This document shows positions 6,654 to 9,545 of a stretch of DNA of 9,545 nt, piece after piece (the stretch's first letter is position 1; every line of letters starts with the position of its first letter). The DNA is taken from assembly GCA_002427465.1 (NCBI GenBank), contig DIRC01000039.1:3178-12722 (forward strand), written 5' to 3'. The position numbers and the translations under genes are program-made. Source of the DNA: Clostridiales bacterium UBA5446 (GTDB lineage Bacteria > Bacillota > Clostridia > Oscillospirales > Oscillospiraceae). The notes under the pieces were generated by a model, which was not told where the DNA came from, did not search any database, and saw only the letters and a list, made by a program, of their open reading frames with translations.

Positions 6654-7100
6654 TTATCTGAGTTTTTGAAAAAAATTCCGCATCAGTTCCTCGCATTCCT
6701 CACTTAAAACCCCTCCGTAGATGGCCGGACGATGGCCGTAACGTTCCTCGAACAGGTTGATCACGCTTCCGCAGGACCCGGTAGCGGCTTCCTTCGCCCC
6801 ATATACCAGTCTGGGTATCCGCGCGTTGATGACCGCCCCGGCGCACATGGGGCAAGGTTCCAGAGTCACGAACAGCGTGCAGTCCGAAAGCCGCCAGGAA
6901 CCGATGCGGGCACAGGCCTGCCGGATCGCCTCAATCTCCGCGTGGGCGACGGCGTCCGAGCATTCCTCCCGCCTGTTGCGCCCCTCGCCGATCACCGTAC
7001 CCGCGCAATCGGCGATGACGCAGCCAACAGGCACCTCGCCGGCAGCGGCGGACTCCGCCGCCAGTTTCAGGGCCATTCTCATGTAGACTCGAAAATCCAT
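6654..7100 (-). CDS. tadA: tRNA adenosine-34 deaminase TadA
   Basis: The 148-residue zinc enzyme converts A34 to inosine in the anticodon of tRNA-Arg(ACG), an essential step for decoding. The cytidine/deoxycytidylate deaminase-type zinc site is complete: HAE at 53-55 (His53 zinc ligand, Glu55 proton shuttle) and PCPMC at 82-86 (Cys83 and Cys86 ligands). The N-terminal EVPVGCVI (22-29) and GRNRRE (40-45) are characteristic of TadA rather than free-base deaminases, as is the length. On the minus strand, GAAGGA (complement of 7110-7115) lies 9 bases before the ATG at 7100. It is divergent from mntP with only 33 bases between starts. Its best promoter lies inside mntP (see 7143-7170). Confidence 0.95.
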   Translation of the reverse strand: MDFRVYMRMALKLAAESAAAGEVPVGCVIADCAGTVIGEGRNRREECSDAVAHAEIEAIRQACARIGSWRLSDCTLFVTLEPCPMCAGAVINARIPRLVYGAKEAATGSCGSVINLFEERYGHRPAIYGGVLSEECEELMRNFFQKLR

Positions 7101-7123
7101 GCCACCTTATCCTTCAATCATTC

Positions 7124-7127
7124 GGAG
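7124..7127 (+). promoter_or_regulatory. Ribosome binding site deciding the mntP start
   Basis: GGAG ends 6 bases before the ATG at 7134. It supports this start over the much longer in-frame extension back to 6732, which is antisense to tadA. Confidence 0.7.
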
Positions 7128-7133
7128 TTAAAT

Positions 7134-7682
7134 ATGATTTCAATTTTACTCATCGGCGTCGGCCTGTCAATGGACGCGTTTGCGATTTCCGTAACCAACG
7201 GCATGACTCTCAAGAATTGCAATTGGCGCCACGCGCTGCTCATGGGGGCGTATTTCGGCGGGTTCCAGTTTATCATGCCGCTTATCGGTAGTTTTATCGG
7301 CAGCACAATCAGCGGATATATCAGCGCGTACGGGCATTATATCAGCTTTTTTCTTCTGGCCTTTATCGGGTTAAGAATGATTTGCGAGGCTTTTAAAGAC
7401 TGCGGCGGAAGCGGCCTGACCATTCTTTCGCATCCGCGCCTGCTGGTCATGGCCGTTGCAACCAGCATCGATGCTCTGGCAGTTGGCGTTTCTTTCGCCT
7501 TCATGGAAGTGATGCTGCTGCCTTCCTGTATCCTGATCGGCTGTATTACCTTTGTCATGAGCTTCGCAGGGGCGATGCTGGGCACGAAAATCTCCTGTCA
7601 TTCCAGGAAACACGCCGTCATACTCGGCGGCTGCGTGCTTATCGGCATCGGGATCAAGCTGCTGCTGGAAGGGATCATTTAG
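7134..7682 (+). CDS. mntP: Putative manganese efflux pump MntP
   Basis: The 182-residue inner-membrane protein is predicted to have six membrane helices and to export excess Mn2+. The two diagnostic half-repeat motifs are present: GLSMDAFAISV (10-20) with Asp14, and ATSIDALAVGVSF (109-121) with Asp113. These correspond to Asp16 and Asp118, important in the E. coli protein. The family internal duplication is evident from these paired motifs. The cytosolic loop between the halves (about 86-101) is shorter than in E. coli and has no charged tract. Length matches the family (about 180-190). The ATG has GGAG six bases before it; I see no convincing promoter, which would have to lie within tadA. 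It ends 13 bases before a bidirectional terminator shared with pta. No Mn-sensing riboswitch of the yybP-ykoY type can fit in the 33-base gap. Confidence 0.92.
   Translation: MISILLIGVGLSMDAFAISVTNGMTLKNCNWRHALLMGAYFGGFQFIMPLIGSFIGSTISGYISAYGHYISFFLLAFIGLRMICEAFKDCGGSGLTILSHPRLLVMAVATSIDALAVGVSFAFMEVMLLPSCILIGCITFVMSFAGAMLGTKISCHSRKHAVILGGCVLIGIGIKLLLEGII
7143..7170 (-). promoter_or_regulatory. tadA promoter inside the mntP coding region
   Basis: On the minus strand a perfect TTGACA (complement of 7165-7170) is followed after 16 bases by TAAAAT (complement of 7143-7148, 5 of 6). Transcription would start near 7136, giving tadA a leader of about 35 bases. The first codons of mntP are therefore also promoter DNA. 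Confidence 0.65.
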
Positions 7683-7695
7683 GCATATCTGCAAG

Positions 7696-7728
7696 AAAAA
7701 GAGTCCGCCGGGGGGCGGGCTCTTTTTT
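7696..7728. terminator. Bidirectional terminator between mntP and pta
   Basis: AAAAAGAGTCCGCC pairs with GGCGGGCTC plus T5-6 around a GGGG loop (7710-7713), giving a 14-pair stem with one G-U. T-tracts are available on both strands (TTTTTT after the plus arm, TTTTT after the minus arm), and it sits 13 bases after each stop codon (7682 and 7743). Confidence 0.9.
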
Positions 7729-7742
7729 CGGATATTCCGGAC

Positions 7743-8741
7743 TCAGGCCAACGCCGCGGTGATGATGGACATCTGGTAGACCTCTTCCGCGTCGCAGCCG
7801 CGGGAAAGGTCGTTTATGGGAGAATTCAGCCCCTGCATGATCGGCCCATAGGCGGCGAATCCGCCAAGGCGCTGGGCGATCTTATAGCCGATATTTCCAG
7901 AGTTGATCTCCGGGAATATAAAGGTGTTGGCATAGCCCGCCACCTTGGAGCCAGGGAACTTCCGCTGCCCGACCGTCGCGGACACCGCCGCGTCGAACTG
8001 CATTTCCCCGTCGCTGTCAATCTCCGGCGCCAGAATCTTGGCCTTTTCGGCAGCCATACGGGCCAGATCCACCGCCGGCCCATTTCCGGAGCCCTTGGTA
8101 GAGTAGCTCAGGAAGGCCATCTTCGGGTCAATGCCGAAAATCTTCGCCGTCCGCGCACAGCTTACGCCCACTTCCGCCAGCTTATCCGCCGCGCTGAAGG
8201 TGACGTTGCCGTCCTTATCCACATCGTCGGTATACTCAATATTGATGGCGCAGTCCCCCATCGCCAGCATTTCGTCGCCCCGCACCAGGATAAAGACCGA
8301 GGAGACCAGATGGGCGTCGGGCCTGGTTTTCACCAACTGCAGCGCCGGCCGGACAGTATCTGCGGTGGAGTAGGTGGCGCCGCCCAGAAGGGCGTCCACA
8401 ACCCCCATCTTCACCAGCATCGTTCCAAAATAGTTGCCCTTGGAAAGCGCCGCGCGGCAATCCTCCGCGGATACCTTCCCCTTGCGCAGGCGCACCATTT
8501 CCTTAACCATGGCGTCCATATCCGGATACACAGCGGGGTCCGCTATTTCAATACCCTCAATATCAAACCCCCCTGCCTTGGCCGCAGCCTTCACCTCGAC
8601 CTCGGGTCCCACCAGCACGGGGGTAAGGAAACCGCCCTGCTTCAGGCGGGCCGCCGCCTCAAGTATGCGCGCATCCATTCCCTCGGTGTATACAATTTTG
8701 CGGGGATTCTGCTTTAGGAGCTCAATGAGATTTTCAAACAT
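7743..8741 (-). CDS. pta: Phosphate acetyltransferase
   Basis: The 332-residue cytoplasmic enzyme interconverts acetyl-CoA and acetyl phosphate, the first step of acetate formation with ATP gain through acetate kinase. Family features in order: IVYTEGMDARILEAA (16-30), GNYFGTML (102-109), GGATYSTADTVRPALQLV (120-137), LSYSTKGSG (211-219), FPEINSGNIGYK (276-287) and GPIMQGLNSPINDLSRG (299-315). The last holds the Ser-Arg pair (313-314) known as catalytic in the Methanosarcina enzyme. Length fits stand-alone Pta and is too long for phosphotransbutyrylase. Residues about 166-182 are longer and more acidic than the usual short DCAVNP region. GGAGG (complement of 8750-8754) is 8 bases from the ATG. 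Acetate kinase is not adjacent: downstream is convergent mntP and upstream a divergent regulator. Confidence 0.95.
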   Translation of the reverse strand: MFENLIELLKQNPRKIVYTEGMDARILEAAARLKQGGFLTPVLVGPEVEVKAAAKAGGFDIEGIEIADPAVYPDMDAMVKEMVRLRKGKVSAEDCRAALSKGNYFGTMLVKMGVVDALLGGATYSTADTVRPALQLVKTRPDAHLVSSVFILVRGDEMLAMGDCAINIEYTDDVDKDGNVTFSAADKLAEVGVSCARTAKIFGIDPKMAFLSYSTKGSGNGPAVDLARMAAEKAKILAPEIDSDGEMQFDAAVSATVGQRKFPGSKVAGYANTFIFPEINSGNIGYKIAQRLGGFAAYGPIMQGLNSPINDLSRGCDAEEVYQMSIITAALA

Positions 8742-8793
8742 TTTTCCAGCCTCCGAATAATGTAACGGCGCTATCCGCCATATTTTTCAATTT

Positions 8794-8822
8794 ACTTTAA
8801 CATCTTAACCCACCATTTGCAA
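8794..8822 (-). promoter_or_regulatory. Promoter of pta
   Basis: On the minus strand TTGCAA (complement of 8817-8822) and TAAAGT (complement of 8794-8799) are 17 bases apart, and the TG of an extended -10 (TGTTAAAGT) is present. The leader to the pta start is about 45 bases. Confidence 0.6.
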
Positions 8823-8832
8823 GAAAAAGCTG

Positions 8833-8861
8833 TTTACAAATTACATTTGCTCGGATATAAT
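8833..8861 (+). promoter_or_regulatory. Promoter of the XRE regulator-lepA unit
   Basis: TTTACA (8833-8838) and a perfect TATAAT (8856-8861) at the ideal 17-base spacing make this the best promoter in the window. It lies just 10 bases from the divergent pta -35, so both share one short regulatory region. Confidence 0.85.
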
Positions 8862-8893
8862 ACACGCTGTTATCACTTTACCGGAGGAATAAG

Positions 8894-9205
8894 ATGGAAC
8901 GCAAATTTTCAGCGGTGTTGTCTGAGCTGCGCCGCTTAAAAGGGCTCAGCCAGCGGAACGCCGCATCCGATCTGGGCATCAGTCAGGCGCTCCTGTCCCA
9001 TTATGAAAACGGCGCACGGGAGCCCGGCCTTAACTTTGTCTGTCGGGCCTGCGATTATTATGGCGTATCCGCCGATTATCTGCTAGGCCGCACGGAAACG
9101 GCAGACTGCTACGACGCCAGCCTTGAGCGCATTCGCGGCTTTGTCGCGGAGCTGCGCACTCTTGTGGAAAGGGCGGAACTGTTCACGGAGGGCAACACTA
9201 AATGA
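8894..9205 (+). CDS. XRE-family helix-turn-helix regulator
   Basis: This 103-residue protein is a likely DNA-binding regulator. The helix-turn-helix covers about residues 7-65: LRRLKGLSQRNAASDLGIS (12-30), QALLSHYENGAREPG (31-45) and ACDYYGVSADYLLGR (52-66). This is the standard Cro/C1 layout, including the YENG turn and the YLLGR end. The rest (about 75-97) looks like one amphipathic helix (SLERIRGFVAELRTLVERAEL), perhaps for dimerization. GGAGG (8883-8887) is six bases before the ATG, with a strong promoter upstream. Its TGA stop overlaps the lepA ATG (ATGA at 9202-9205), and the lepA ribosome site lies within its last codons, so translation of both is probably coupled. Targets are unknown; the nearby divergent pta promoter is one candidate. 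Confidence 0.88.
   Translation: MERKFSAVLSELRRLKGLSQRNAASDLGISQALLSHYENGAREPGLNFVCRACDYYGVSADYLLGRTETADCYDASLERIRGFVAELRTLVERAELFTEGNTK
9187..9192 (+). promoter_or_regulatory. Ribosome binding site of lepA within the XRE gene
   Basis: GGAGGG lies 9 bases before the lepA ATG at 9202, inside the final codons of the regulator gene. It confirms the start with the 4-base ATGA overlap. Confidence 0.8.
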
Positions 9206-9545
9206 CACCACAGGATCATATCCGGAATTTTTCCATCATCGCCCATATAGATCACGGAAAATCTACTCTGTCTGACCGCCTTATTGAGCTTTGCGGGGCG
9301 GTGGACGGCCGAAATATGGCAGAACAGATTCTTGATAATATGGATCTTGAGCGTGAGCACGGCATCACCATCAAAGCCCGCGCCGTCGGCCTTTCCTATC
9401 ATGCGCAGAACGGTGAGGATTACACGCTCAACCTCATCGACACGCCGGGGCATGTGGACTTCAGCTATGAGGTCAGCCGCAGCCTGGCCGCCTGCGAGGG
9501 CGCCGTTCTGATCGTGGACGCCACCCAGGGCGTTGAGGCCCAGAC
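9202..9545 (+). CDS. lepA: Elongation factor 4 / LepA (3' truncated)
   Basis: The first 114 residues of a translational GTPase are visible, and the gene runs off the window (family length about 600). LepA binds the ribosome, can back-translocate tRNAs and helps recovery from stalling or ionic stress. GTPase motifs: G1 AHIDHGKST (14-22), switch-I G2 threonine in GITIK (Thr56) and G3 DTPGHVD (80-86), followed by DATQGVEAQ. The start IRNFSIIAHIDHGKSTLSDRL and the NMDLEREHGITIK segment are typical of LepA; BipA/TypA has a different opening (IAIIAHVDHGKTT), so it was excluded. The gene has no promoter of its own in view. It overlaps the XRE regulator gene by 4 bases and should be expressed from the promoter at 8833-8861. 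Confidence 0.93.
   Translation, partial: MTPQDHIRNFSIIAHIDHGKSTLSDRLIELCGAVDGRNMAEQILDNMDLEREHGITIKARAVGLSYHAQNGEDYTLNLIDTPGHVDFSYEVSRSLAACEGAVLIVDATQGVEAQ

Noticed and set aside
6732..7133. An N-terminal extension of mntP in frame
   Set aside because: It is antisense to tadA and unlike any MntP; the ATG at 7134 has a ribosome site and gives the normal family length.
7101..7133. yybP-ykoY manganese riboswitch before mntP
   Set aside because: The 33-base gap is far too short and contains no matching stem structure.
9202..9545. BipA/TypA instead of LepA
   Set aside because: The SIIAHIDHGKST opening and NMDLEREHGITIK segment fit LepA, whereas BipA opens with AIIAHVDHGKTT.
1..9545. Mobile element, CRISPR array, tRNA or rRNA
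   Set aside because: No transposase, integrase, regularly spaced repeats, terminal inverted repeats or structured RNA gene was seen; the only inverted repeats are terminators or short possible operators.

Overview
The window looks like chromosomal DNA from a moderately GC-rich member of the Bacillota, most likely class Clostridia (Oscillospiraceae-like gut anaerobes). This rests on strong GGAGG ribosome binding sites, sigma-A type promoters, compact genes separated by rho-independent hairpins, and protein variants typical of that group (YtrA-type GntR regulator, HtrA with an N-terminal membrane anchor, stand-alone Pta). The genus is inference. I see no phage, transposon, CRISPR, rRNA or tRNA signature, and no gene-free stretch exceeds 300 bases.

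Layout. Positions 1-921 are the 3' part of a tRNA 2-thiouridylase gene (mnmA-like), closed by a strong hairpin terminator. Positions 1013-4266 form one transcription unit: promoter, possible operator, GntR/YtrA regulator, ABC ATPase, and a large ABC-2 type permease with a ~250-residue extracytoplasmic C-terminal domain. The three genes overlap or are tightly packed and end at an 18-bp perfect hairpin. Next comes a monocistronic HtrA/DegP-like membrane-anchored serine protease (4379-5791) with its own terminator, then a purine-type phosphoribosyltransferase (6041-6595). A convergent hairpin separates the latter from tadA on the minus strand (6654-7100). tadA is divergent from mntP (7134-7682), with only 33 bases between them, and its best promoter lies inside mntP. 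mntP and the minus-strand pta (7743-8741) converge on a bidirectional terminator. Finally, pta is divergent from a small XRE-type regulator (8894-9205), whose stop codon overlaps the start of lepA (9202 to the window end, truncated).

How the genes work together. Most are housekeeping: tRNA modification (mnmA, tadA), translation (lepA), purine salvage, acetyl-CoA/acetyl-phosphate interconversion, envelope protein quality control and manganese export. The clearest functional module is the regulator/ATPase/permease operon, probably an autoregulated exporter or envelope-stress system. The most unusual arrangement is the overlap of an XRE regulator with lepA. I did not find a convincing wholly new system; the findings are modest and ranked accordingly.
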